The notes below the pieces were generated by a model that was not told the origin of the DNA, ran no database searches, and was given only the letters and a program-made list of their open reading frames with translations. Both the position numbers and the translations under genes were made by a program. A stretch of DNA of 38,550 nucleotides from assembly GCA_002347185.1 (NCBI GenBank), contig DDXK01000010.1, forward strand, positions 19,305 to 57,854, in the 5' to 3' direction. This document shows positions 1-7,408 of this stretch, piece after piece (the first letter of the stretch is position 1; every line of letters starts with the position of its first letter). The DNA is from Desulfobulbaceae bacterium UBA2262 (GTDB lineage Bacteria > Desulfobacterota > Desulfobulbia > Desulfobulbales > Desulfurivibrionaceae).

Positions 1-468
1 GGCGGTGGTGCTGGCGGTGGGGGCGAGCCCCAGGGGGCAGGCCTCGCGGGGCACGGCCACCTTGAGGACGGCGTCGGCGGTCTTGGCCAGTCTGGAGTCG
101 GGGTTGCCGGTCAGGGCGATGAGGCGGGCGCCCCGTTTTTTCAAGGTGGGCAGCAGGAGGTTCAGCTCCGCGGTCTCGCCGCTGTAGGAGATGGCGAGGA
201 TCACATCCCTGGGGTCGACCATGCCCAGATCGCCGTGCATCGCCTCCACCGGGTGCAGGAAGAGGGCCGGGGTGCCGGTGCTGTTCATGGTGGCGGCGAT
301 TTTCTGGCCGATGATCCCTGATTTGCCGATGCCGGTGATGACGACCCGGGCAGGGCATTCCATGATCATGGCCACCGCCTTTTCAAAGTCGGCGTCGATC
401 TGCGCGAGCAGGGCGTTGATCCCCTCCGCTTCGATTTTCAGTACCTCTTTGGCCTGTTCGATGCTCAT
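1..468 (-). CDS. kdsD: Arabinose-5-phosphate isomerase (KdsD/KpsF family), 3' part outside window
   Basis: The first 156 codons of a SIS-domain sugar-phosphate isomerase, running off the window start. Family role: interconversion of ribulose-5-phosphate and arabinose-5-phosphate, the first step toward KDO for lipopolysaccharide, in the cytoplasm. The visible part shows the SIS core: the VITGIGKSGIIGQKIAAT segment near residue 43, a LHPVEAMHGDLGMV segment, ISYSGET (phosphosugar-binding serines) and LIALTGNPDS. The CBS pair usual at the C terminus would lie outside the window. The ATG at 468 is the first Met in frame and gives the usual family N terminus (MSIEQAKEVL). The gene lies 33 bases downstream of purF on the same strand, so the two are probably co-transcribed. 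The upstream SD is weak. The family call is firm; KdsD versus the paralogues GutQ or KpsF cannot be separated here. Confidence 0.9.
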   Translation of the reverse strand, partial: MSIEQAKEVLKIEAEGINALLAQIDADFEKAVAMIMECPARVVITGIGKSGIIGQKIAATMNSTGTPALFLHPVEAMHGDLGMVDPRDVILAISYSGETAELNLLLPTLKKRGARLIALTGNPDSRLAKTADAVLKVAVPREACPLGLAPTASTTA

Positions 469-501
469 AACCTGTTCACTCCCGCAGGGAGATCCCCGCC
501 G

Positions 502-1938
502 TTACTTGTGCCCCACGCTCTGGCAGGCCTTGGCGCCCAGGGCCAGTTTGCAGAACTCCTTGTCCGGCGTCACCGGATAATCGCCGTCAAAGCAGGCCTT
601 GCAGTACGATTCCGGCGCGCCGCCGCACGCTTCCACCAGCCCTTCGAGGCTCAGGTAGTAGAGCGAATCGAGGCCCAGGTAGTCGCGGATTTCGGCCACG
701 CTCTTCTGGTTGGCGATCAGCTCGCCGCCGGAGGGGAAGTCGATGCCGTAGTAGCAGGGGTAGCGCGTGGGCGGGCAGGAGATCAGCATGTGGATCTCCT
801 TGACCCCGGCTTCCCGCAGGGATTTCACCCTGCTGCGGCCGGTGGTGCCCCGGATGATGGAGTCGTCCAGGATGATGACCCGCTTGTCCTTGAGGAAGGA
901 GCGGATGGGGTTCAGCTTGACCCGCACCGAGAAATCGCGCATGGACTGGGTGGGCTGGATAAAGGTCCTGCCCACGTAATGGTTGCGGATGACCCCCATT
1001 TCCAGGGGGATGCCCGAGGCCTGCGAGTAGCCGATGGCCGCGTAGTTGCCCGAGTCGGGGAAGGGCATGACGAAATCGGCGTCGATCTTGCATTCGCGGG
1101 CCAGGATCTCGCCCATGCGTTTGCGGCTCAAGTAGACGTTTTTGCCGAAGATGTCGCTGTCCGGCCGGGCGAAATAGACCTGCTCGAAGATGCAGAAGCT
1201 GCGGCGGGGGGCGGCGTCGAGGAAGAGGGAGCGCTCGCCGTACTTGTCGATGAGCAGGATCTCGCCCGGCTCGATGTCCCGCAGGTACTGGGCCTCCACC
1301 AGGTCGAGGGCGCAGGTTTCCGAGGCGACGATGTAGCCGCCGTTGTTGAGCTTGCCCAGGCAGAGAGGGCGGAAGCCGGCCGGATCGCGCACGGCGATCA
1401 GCTTGTCCTCGGTCATGAGCAGGATGGAGTAGGCGCCCTTGATGCTTTCGAAGGTGTCGAGCAGCGCCTTGTCCAGGCCCAGATGGCAGCAGCGCGCCAG
1501 CAGGTGGATCACCACCTCGCTGTCCATGGTGGACTGGAAGATGGAGCCCTTTTTTTCCAGCTCGTTGCGCAGGCTGCGGATGTTGACCAGGTTGCCGTTG
1601 TGGGCCACGGCCACGGTGCAGCCCTGATGGGTGGCGGTGAAGGGCTGGGCGTTGACGATGTTGGAGGCGCCGGTGGTGGAGTAGCGGACATGGCCCACGG
1701 TGAGGTGGCCCTTGAGCCCCTGCAGGATTTCCTCACTGAAGACCTCCGGCACCACGCCCATCCCCTTGTGCTGGGAGACCTGGTTGCCGTCGCTGGCGAC
1801 GATGCCGGCGGATTCCTGCCCCCGGTGCTGCAGGGCGTAGAGGCCGAAGTAGGTGAGCTTGGCCGCGTCCTCATGGCCGAAGATCCCGCAGATGCCGCAT
1901 TCGTCCTTGGGTCGCGAGGCGGAGTCAAGATAGGTCAT
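502..1938 (-). CDS. purF: Amidophosphoribosyltransferase (PurF), Fe-S type with propeptide
   Basis: Catalyses the first committed step of purine synthesis: PRPP plus glutamine to phosphoribosylamine. It is 478 aa, normal for the family. The start at 1938 is preceded by AGGA with 8-base spacing; the longer open frame to 2862 is antisense to another gene and non-conserved. The first 13 residues form a propeptide before Cys14 (the ECGICGIFGHE region), the expected N-terminal nucleophile of the glutaminase domain after processing. LQHRGQESAG and the glutaminase GHVRYSTTG motif follow. The PRPP-binding loop is VIILDDSIIRGTT. Cysteines in RRSFCIFEQ, YPCYYG and SYCKACFDG match the four [4Fe-4S] ligands of the Bacillus-type enzyme, whose cluster makes it oxygen sensitive, consistent with an anaerobe. 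It probably forms an operon with kdsD. Confidence 0.97.
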   Translation of the reverse strand: MTYLDSASRPKDECGICGIFGHEDAAKLTYFGLYALQHRGQESAGIVASDGNQVSQHKGMGVVPEVFSEEILQGLKGHLTVGHVRYSTTGASNIVNAQPFTATHQGCTVAVAHNGNLVNIRSLRNELEKKGSIFQSTMDSEVVIHLLARCCHLGLDKALLDTFESIKGAYSILLMTEDKLIAVRDPAGFRPLCLGKLNNGGYIVASETCALDLVEAQYLRDIEPGEILLIDKYGERSLFLDAAPRRSFCIFEQVYFARPDSDIFGKNVYLSRKRMGEILARECKIDADFVMPFPDSGNYAAIGYSQASGIPLEMGVIRNHYVGRTFIQPTQSMRDFSVRVKLNPIRSFLKDKRVIILDDSIIRGTTGRSRVKSLREAGVKEIHMLISCPPTRYPCYYGIDFPSGGELIANQKSVAEIRDYLGLDSLYYLSLEGLVEACGGAPESYCKACFDGDYPVTPDKEFCKLALGAKACQSVGHK

Positions 1939-2028
1939 GGCGTTTGTCCTCATTGTCTTGCTGGCAACGCATCCGGGGTGCCGCCTGAGGCTGTCCGGCC
2001 GCTGAGTCCCGCTTGGAAAAAAGATGAA

Positions 2029-2057
2029 AATATACCCCCCTTTTTCCTGGATGGGAA
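2029..2057 (-). promoter_or_regulatory. Candidate purF promoter
   Basis: On the minus strand, TTCCCA (2057-2052) and TATATT (2034-2029) are separated by 17 bases, matching sigma-70 -35 and -10 elements at 4/6 and 5/6. They lie about 90 bases upstream of the purF start in a locally AT-rich stretch. No transcript data; a pattern match only. Confidence 0.35.
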
Positions 2058-2083
2058 ATATTTTTTTCTGGACCGTTGGGCAG

Positions 2084-2098
2084 ACTCTTCCGAAGAGT
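2084..2098. promoter_or_regulatory. 15-bp perfect palindrome between purF and the 2152 gene
   Basis: ACTCTTC and GAAGAGT flank a single central base. The site lies upstream of both divergent genes: 146 bases before purF, and 53 bases before the unrecognised plus-strand gene. It could be a dimeric repressor operator. There is no T-run, so it does not look like a terminator. The binding protein is unknown. Confidence 0.35.
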
Positions 2099-2151
2099 AG
2101 GACGAGGGGAAGGCAGTCGGGACCAAACCCGGAAGGGTAAAGGAGGTTCGC

Positions 2152-2700
2152 ATGCAGCCGTTGATGGACGACGTGAAGAGGCGTGATGGCAGGGATTGTG
2201 CGGTGCGCCTTGGTCTGGGCGGAGACTTTGCCGAGCTTTTCGCGGCCAGGGGCTGGAATCTCTACGCGATTGGCGGGCCGATCAGCTCGCCTGCCGAGCT
2301 GCGGGCGCTGATCGGGCAGGGCAGGGCCTGGCCGGCCCGGGAAAATCAGCGCTACCTGCTCCTGCCCCGGACCAGCAATCCGGGCAACCCCGAGCAGGTT
2401 TGCGCGGCCATGGGCGCGGCTCCGGGTCGTTATCCTCTTTTCCTTGACGAGAGCATCGTGCGGGTCGAGGGGCGCCCGGCCCGGATCCGCCGGGGAGCCT
2501 ACATCATCGAAAGCGTGCTTCTGACCCGGCGCGAAGTGCTGATCTTCATCGACATCGACACCATGCTCTTTCTCGACCTGCCCATTCCCAGGGAGATCGT
2601 CGGCATGGAAAGCCCCTGTCTGGCTTTCGATGTTTTCGACATGTACGAGCGGATCGGCCAGATTTCCCCTGCCTATTCCTCTTCCCGCCTGGCGGCGTGA
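2152..2700 (+). CDS. Unrecognised 182-aa protein
   Basis: I do not recognise this family. It is well supported as a gene: a perfect AAAGGAGGT Shine-Dalgarno sits 5 bases before the ATG, and codon use matches the neighbours. There is no signal peptide and no clear membrane helix; a cytoplasmic soluble protein is likely. Visible features are an N-terminal half with a LYAIGGPISSPAELRALIGQG segment and a C-terminal half rich in beta-strand-like hydrophobic runs (YIIESVLLTRREVLIFIDID, then TMLFLDLPIP). It has only two or three cysteines and no recognisable catalytic motif. It is divergent from purF across a palindrome. Its last 28 bases overlap the convergent MetF-MetV gene, so the 3' ends are antisense to each other. 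Confidence 0.75.
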   Translation: MQPLMDDVKRRDGRDCAVRLGLGGDFAELFAARGWNLYAIGGPISSPAELRALIGQGRAWPARENQRYLLLPRTSNPGNPEQVCAAMGAAPGRYPLFLDESIVRVEGRPARIRRGAYIIESVLLTRREVLIFIDIDTMLFLDLPIPREIVGMESPCLAFDVFDMYERIGQISPAYSSSRLAA

Positions 2701-4205
2701 TCGCGGCCCTGGTAGAAGTTGAGCCAGGAGGAGGTGTTGTGGAGAGCCCAGTCGCGGGGCGGGACGAAGCCGGTGCGGAATGATTTTTCCAGGCCCCGCG
2801 ATTTGAGCCGTTCGTAGACCCGCACGTAGTGGCAGCGTTTTTTCCCGGGGTAGACCTCGCACCAGCCGTCGCGGCTGCCGCCGCAGGGCCCGTTCAGGAG
2901 GTACTTGGCGCAGCCGTTCTGCGGGCAGGCAAAGGCCAGCTCGCCCAGGGTGCAGTCGCCGCAGTTCTGGCAGCCGAACATGAGAAACTTGATGACGTGC
3001 TCCAGATGGCTCAGGGTGTTGGCCAGCCGCCCCTCCTCAAGGGCCAGGCAGGTGGTCTTGCCCAGGCCGTAGAGCGGGGCGCCCGGCTCGAAGGCCAGGT
3101 TGTGGACGAGGCTGGCCAGGCGATAGTTGAGCTGCATCCCGGCCCCCTCCCTGGAAAGCGCCGTTTCCCTTTCGCTGTTCAGGCCGGTTGCGGCGTCCTT
3201 CTCGTAGAGGTAGAAGCCGTCCCCGTGCCAGTAGTCCAGCTCCCGGACCAGCTCCCGCCAGCGTCCGCCCAGCTCTTCCGCGCTCTTCAGGAGAAAGTCG
3301 ATATCCGCATAGCTGAGGCCGGGGCCGCCGAGGTGGGCGCCGGCATAGCCCATCCCCTTCAGAACCGCCAGCAGCTTGGCGGCCCTGAGCAGGCGCGCCT
3401 TCTTGCCCTTGTCCGGGCCCTCCGCCTCCCGGCGGATTTCTGCGTAGAGCCGGTCGGTGATCACGCAGCCGGGAATTCTGCCCTTGTGCATCAGCTCGGT
3501 GACCCCGAGGTTGGGGACAAAGACGTTGCCCAGCACCGGCAGGGTGAGCCCGGTCTGCCGCAGGTGGCAGAGCACCTCGTGGAACTTGCGGGCGTCCCAG
3601 CCCACCTGGGTGATGATGTAGTCCGCGCCCCGGGCCGCCTTGCGGTGCAGCTTGGCGTACTGCATCATCAGCTCCGCCTCGCTGCGCTTGAAGGGGGAAA
3701 GGGCGACGCCCATGAGAAAGGAGGTGGGGCTGATGGCGGCGTTCTTCCGTTCCCGGCCGAAATCTCCCCGGTTCATCCTGGCGATGAGATCGAGGACATG
3801 CACCGAGCCGAGATCGAAGACCGGTTTGGGGCAGCCCTGGTAGCCTTCCTGCGGGTAGTCGCCGGTGATCACCAGCAGGTCGCGGATGCCCAGGCGATCC
3901 CAGGCAAAAAGGAGGCTTTCCATCTGGTTGCGGTTCTTGTCCTTGCTGGAAAAGTGGACAATCACCTCAAGCCCCATCTTCTTGATTTCCATCCCCAGCA
4001 CTTCCGGAGAAAGGGCGGCCTGGCCGCCGGCGTTCTCGGTGATGCTCACCGCCTGGATCCGCTTGTCCTTGGCCAGCTGCGCGGCCAGCTCCAGGGTGCG
4101 GTTGTGCTCCTTGCTGTTGCCGCCCCGGCTTGGCACCAGCTCGAAGGTGAGGGTGAATTCCTCGGGATTGAAGAGGGAGCGCTTGAACAATGCGGTTTCC
4201 GGCAT
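2673..4205 (-). CDS. metF: Methylenetetrahydrofolate reductase fused to a MetV-like C-terminal cysteine domain
   Basis: 510 aa. About residues 10-300 are a MetF-type flavin TIM barrel: FELVPSRGG near the start, then AVSITENAGG, LLVITGDYPQ, and VLGNVFVPNL late in the barrel. This domain reduces 5,10-methylene-THF to 5-methyl-THF. About residues 390-480 are the separate MTHFR C-terminal domain (MetV-like, PF12225 from memory) with many cysteines: FGCQNCGDCTL, FACPQNGCAK, GPCGGSRDGWC, KKRCHYV. In acetogens MetV is a separate zinc or Fe-S partner that passes electrons to MetF. Here both are one chain, so an electron donor other than NAD(P)H is possible (inference). The start at 4205 is the Met before the conserved barrel and has only a weak SD. 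It may serve methionine synthesis or a Wood-Ljungdahl methyl branch; nothing nearby decides. Confidence 0.88.
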   Translation of the reverse strand: MPETALFKRSLFNPEEFTLTFELVPSRGGNSKEHNRTLELAAQLAKDKRIQAVSITENAGGQAALSPEVLGMEIKKMGLEVIVHFSSKDKNRNQMESLLFAWDRLGIRDLLVITGDYPQEGYQGCPKPVFDLGSVHVLDLIARMNRGDFGRERKNAAISPTSFLMGVALSPFKRSEAELMMQYAKLHRKAARGADYIITQVGWDARKFHEVLCHLRQTGLTLPVLGNVFVPNLGVTELMHKGRIPGCVITDRLYAEIRREAEGPDKGKKARLLRAAKLLAVLKGMGYAGAHLGGPGLSYADIDFLLKSAEELGGRWRELVRELDYWHGDGFYLYEKDAATGLNSERETALSREGAGMQLNYRLASLVHNLAFEPGAPLYGLGKTTCLALEEGRLANTLSHLEHVIKFLMFGCQNCGDCTLGELAFACPQNGCAKYLLNGPCGGSRDGWCEVYPGKKRCHYVRVYERLKSRGLEKSFRTGFVPPRDWALHNTSSWLNFYQGRDHAARREEE

Positions 4206-4420
4206 GGCGATCGGCTCATGGAAAGGGGTTGACTGGGAACGGTTCCTGGCGGGGCCATGCTTTTGCCCTTGCCCAAGAGGCGTGAATCAGGGTAACCATA
4301 GCAAGTCCGAAAAAAAAAGGAAACAGGCATGGCTCCCTTCCCTTCTTTTCAGATTCTTTCGCCCCCGCGCCTTGCCCGGCAGACGCTGCCGCGTCCTGTC
4401 GCCGGCCAGGAGGCGGCGGC

Positions 4421-5080
4421 ATGAGCGGGAAAACGCCCTTCTGGCGGCGGGCTTCCCAGGTCTTTGACGAGCGGGCCGACGAATATGACGGCTGGTTCAC
4501 GGAGAGCCTTCTTTTTGCCATCGAGCTTGCCGCCCTGCGGGAGATCGAGACTCCCCTGGCCGGCCCGAAGCTGGAGATCGGCGTGGGGCCGGGGCGCTTC
4601 GCCCGGGAGCTGGGGATAGGGTTCGGGCTCGACCCGGCCCGGGCTCCCCTGGCCCTGGCGCAGCGGCGGGGGGTGCGGGCCTGTCAGGGGCTGGGCGAGG
4701 ACCTGCCCTTCGCGGACCAGAGGCTGGGCGCGCTCTTTCTGCTCTTCACCCTCTGCTTTCTCGAAAATCCCCGCCGGGTCTTCGCCGAGTGCCGGCGGGT
4801 GCTCAGGCCAGGCGGCCATCTGGTCGTGGGGATGATCGTGGCGCAAAGCCCCTGGGGGGCGCTGCTGGCCAGGAAAAAGGCGGCTGGGCATCCCTTTTAC
4901 CGGCATGCCGTTTTCCGGGAGCCGGAGGCAGTGGAGGGGTGGTTGGGCGAGGTCGGCCTGCGGGTGGTGGAGAGGCGGGCAAGCCTCAGGCAACCGCCGG
5001 ATGCGCTGCGGGAGGTGGAGGCGTCCCGGGCCGGAGAGTGCGGAAACGCTGGTTTTGCCGTCCTGGTCGCGGTCAGGTGA
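4421..5080 (+). CDS. Class I SAM-dependent methyltransferase
   Basis: 219 aa with a Methyltransf_11/UbiE-like fold. SAM-binding motif I is LEIGVGPGRF (residues 51-60), followed by GLDPA at the acidic loop, DLPFAD, LFLLFTLCFLENP and RRVLRPGGHLVVG (motif post-II/III). The N-terminal WRRASQVFDERADEYDGWF is typical of small-molecule methyltransferases of this group. AGGAGG lies 7 bases before the ATG. The substrate cannot be read from the sequence. The gene is monocistronic or led by the 215-base gap downstream of the metF start. It overlaps the convergent zinc-ribbon gene by 8 bases. Confidence 0.85.
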   Translation: MSGKTPFWRRASQVFDERADEYDGWFTESLLFAIELAALREIETPLAGPKLEIGVGPGRFARELGIGFGLDPARAPLALAQRRGVRACQGLGEDLPFADQRLGALFLLFTLCFLENPRRVFAECRRVLRPGGHLVVGMIVAQSPWGALLARKKAAGHPFYRHAVFREPEAVEGWLGEVGLRVVERRASLRQPPDALREVEASRAGECGNAGFAVLVAVR

Positions 5081-5288
5081 GCCAGTTTTTTCGTTCCCGC
5101 AGGAACTCCGCCACCACCACCATGGCGCTGCCGACGATGAGCCCGGCGACGAGCAGGGCGGGAAGCCGGCTGCTTTTGCTCTTTTTACCGGCCGGCGTGG
5201 GCCTGGGCAGATCCCTCTTGCAGAAGCGGCAGACCTGGGCGAGCTGGTGAATTGCTTCCCGGCAGAATGGGCAGGTTTGTGTATGCAT
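5073..5288 (-). CDS. Small zinc-ribbon membrane protein
   Basis: 71 aa. The N terminus carries a zinc-ribbon pair, CPFC (residues 6-9) and CRFC (20-23), followed by a basic proline-lysine linker, one hydrophobic helix (about residues 42-62) and a charged tail RERKNWL. The arrangement predicts a cytoplasmic zinc ribbon anchored by a single C-terminal helix. The start codon at 5288 has no good SD, but the zinc-ribbon motif begins at once after it, and the frame is intact up to the convergent methyltransferase. Its role is unknown; such proteins are common in Desulfobacterota and are usually annotated only as zinc-ribbon domain proteins. Confidence 0.7.
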   Translation of the reverse strand: MHTQTCPFCREAIHQLAQVCRFCKRDLPRPTPAGKKSKSSRLPALLVAGLIVGSAMVVVAEFLRERKNWLT

Positions 5289-5385
5289 GATCGCAGATCA
5301 TAGCGTTCCGTCCCCGGCCTTGTCAAGCGTCCGGCCTTCTCCCTGCGTCCTTTGCCCTGCCAGTGGGCCGGCTGGGAAAATTTCC

Positions 5386-5440
5386 CTTGTCAGCAGGGGG
5401 ATCCCTTTGTAAGATGATCCCATCAACGAAAGTATATAAT
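5386..5440 (+). promoter_or_regulatory. Candidate trxA promoter (-10 TATAAT)
   Basis: A perfect TATAAT at 5435-5440 lies 27 bases before the trxA start. No -35 at the standard distance is good; TTGTAA (5407-5412) is 22 bases away. The surrounding 5400-5467 stretch is AT-rich against a GC-rich background, as expected for a promoter. Only the -10 element is convincing. Confidence 0.45.
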
Positions 5441-5467
5441 ATCCACCTGAAATAAAAGGAGAAAATT

Positions 5468-5797
<330 letters not shown>

Positions 5798-5822
5798 GAG
5801 CGGTTTTTTTCCGGCAAGCGTT

Positions 5823-5865
5823 GGGGGAGGGCCCGGTCGGCGCGGCAGGGCCTTCTCTCGTTTTT
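5823..5865 (+). terminator. Intrinsic terminator after trxA
   Basis: A 12-bp stem, with three G-U pairs, is formed by 5823-5834 and 5848-5859 around a 13-base loop. One base later comes TTTTT (5861-5865). It begins 26 bases after the trxA stop and separates trxA from bamD. Confidence 0.7.
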
Positions 5866-5893
5866 CCCCCCTGCAATTTTTTGGGACGGCTTC

Positions 5894-6718
5894 ATGATTT
5901 TTTCACAAGAACGTGGTCGGGTTTTACGGCTCTGCTTCCTCTGGCTCTCTCTCGGCCTTGTCCCTCTCGCCTTGGGTGGTTGCGCAACCCTCGACACCAT
6001 GCTCGGCTGGGTCGGTTACGGCTCCGGCGATGGCGAGGGCCAGGCGCCGGAGGCGCTGGCCATGGCGGCCATGGACGATTTCAACCGGGGCAAATACGGC
6101 GCCGCCCTCAAAACCTTCGAGGAGGTCAAGGACCGTTTCCCCTTCAGCGACGTGGCCCTGCTTGCCGAGCTGAAATCCGCTGACGCCAATTATCACATGG
6201 AAAGGTACGCGGAGGCCAAGATCCTCTATGAGGAATTCGAGGCCAATCATCCCACCAACGAGGCCGTACCCTATGTTCTTTTTCAGATCGCCATGTGCTC
6301 CTACCAGCAGATCGGCACCCATGACCGTGACCCCGGCAGCGCCATGACCGCGATCCAGGCCTTCGAGCGCCTGAATCGCGCCTTCCCGCACTCCCCCTAT
6401 CTGCTCGAGGCCCAGGCCCGCATCGCTGCGGCCCGCGATTTTCTCGCCCAGCACGAGTTCTATGTCGCCACCTTCTACGTGCGCACCGACGAATATGAGC
6501 AGGCCAAGGGGCGGCTCGAGTACCTGCTCGCCACCTATCCCGAGGCGAGCGTCGTCCCCAAGGCGAGCGAACTGCTCGCCCAGCTCCAGTCGGAAAAGGG
6601 GGTGGAGAAGTCCTGGCTGCGCTATGTGCCCACCGTCGGCCTGCCGGATTGGCGCTCCTTCAAGTCCGCTTTCGGCATCCTGCCCGGCGGCGAGAGTCAG
6701 CCCGCGCCAGGTGAATGA
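5894..6718 (+). CDS. bamD: Outer membrane assembly lipoprotein BamD
   Basis: 274 aa, normal for BamD (about 240-280). A signal peptide ends in a lipobox LALGGC with the acylated Cys at residue 30; the next residue is Ala, predicting outer-membrane sorting. It is followed by tetratricopeptide-like helices: residues about 60-130 (FNRGKYGAALKTFEEV, ADANYHMERYAEAKILYEEF) and 150-240 (AMTAIQAFERLNRAFPHSPY, YVRTDEYEQAKGRLEYLLATYP). The HPTNEAVPYVLFQIAMC segment is typical of the family. BamD works with BamA to insert beta-barrel proteins. The SD is weak (GGGACGG). It ends before the three-hairpin cluster, convergent with queH. Confidence 0.93.
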   Translation: MIFSQERGRVLRLCFLWLSLGLVPLALGGCATLDTMLGWVGYGSGDGEGQAPEALAMAAMDDFNRGKYGAALKTFEEVKDRFPFSDVALLAELKSADANYHMERYAEAKILYEEFEANHPTNEAVPYVLFQIAMCSYQQIGTHDRDPGSAMTAIQAFERLNRAFPHSPYLLEAQARIAAARDFLAQHEFYVATFYVRTDEYEQAKGRLEYLLATYPEASVVPKASELLAQLQSEKGVEKSWLRYVPTVGLPDWRSFKSAFGILPGGESQPAPGE

Positions 6719-6720
6719 CG

Positions 6721-6805
6721 GCCCGTTGTAAAGAGCGGGCGAAAGGTTGGCCGAAGCCTCTTTGGCCAACCGGTGGTTGCAAAGGCGAGGACCGGCTTTT
6801 GCAAC
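6721..6805. repeat. Three tandem hairpins between bamD and queH
   Basis: Three consecutive inverted repeats fill the gap between the two convergent genes: GCCCG/CGGGC (6721-6725, 6736-6740), GGTTGGCC/GGCCAACC (6745-6752, 6764-6771), and GTTGCAAA/TTTGCAAC (6776-6783, 6798-6805). None is followed by a clear T-run on either strand. They may act as transcript-end stabilisers or a weak bidirectional terminator, or be copies of a REP-like element. Confidence 0.6.
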
Positions 6806-6835
6806 GGATTGACAGGCAGTCGGCGCTGCCGCTCC

Positions 6836-7399
6836 TCAGGGCGGCGCCCCCCCGATTTTTTCCTTCCTGAATTTCTTGTCGTAGCGTTCCTGTTCGCTGT
6901 AGATGCAGCCGCAGTAAGGCTGCCGGTACAGTCCCAGCTCGATGGCCAGGTCGATGCCCTGTTGCCAGCCTTCCCGGAAATCCTCGTAAAAAAATGGGAT
7001 CCCCAGCCGCGCCGCCAGCTCCTCGCCGAGCTGCCTGATCTTTTCGTGTTTCTGGTAGCGGCTGTAGAGGAGGGTGGAGCTGAAGGCGTCCGCCCCGACC
7101 TCCAGCGCCTTCCTGGCCGCGGCCTCCAGCCGCATGGCATAGCAGAGGCCGCAGCGTTCCTCTTCGTGGAAGACCACCCGGCGCAGATAGTCGCGCAGGC
7201 CATATTCCCGATCGTACTCCACCGGGAAATCCATTCTGGCCGCAAACTCTTCCAGGGCCGTGAGTCTGGCCCGGAACTCCCGGAAGGGATGGATGTTGGG
7301 ATTGTGGAAATAGCCCTGCGCCGTATGGCCATCTTCGCGCAGGGCGAGAAGGGGGTAGGCGGCGCAGGGGCCGCAGCAGACATGGAGGAGGATCTTCAT
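6836..7399 (-). CDS. queH: Epoxyqueuosine reductase QueH
   Basis: 187 aa, full length for the QueH (former DUF208) family. It reduces epoxyqueuosine to queuosine in tRNA, replacing cobalamin-dependent QueG in many anaerobes. It shows the family cysteines: CCGPC (Cys8, Cys9, Cys12), RCGLCYAMRL and the C-terminal YCGCIYS, which together bind the [4Fe-4S] cluster and the second iron site. FHNPNIHP is also typical. The start at 7399 gives the invariant MKILLHVCCGPC N terminus, with AAGG 8 bases upstream. It begins 9 bases after the stop of the sigma-54 activator gene, so it is probably co-transcribed with it. Confidence 0.95.
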   Translation of the reverse strand: MKILLHVCCGPCAAYPLLALREDGHTAQGYFHNPNIHPFREFRARLTALEEFAARMDFPVEYDREYGLRDYLRRVVFHEEERCGLCYAMRLEAAARKALEVGADAFSSTLLYSRYQKHEKIRQLGEELAARLGIPFFYEDFREGWQQGIDLAIELGLYRQPYCGCIYSEQERYDKKFRKEKIGGAPP

Positions 7400-7408
7400 C
7401 GCTGCGCC

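Noticed and set aside
1954..2862. Long N-terminal extension of the purF frame (open to 2862, total 786 aa)
   Set aside because: The extension is antisense to the 2152-2700 gene and the metF 3' end, and the conserved PurF chain with a good ribosome site starts at 1938.
508..4232. Plus-strand frames of 530 and 467 codons over purF and metF
   Set aside because: Antisense shadows of well-conserved genes.
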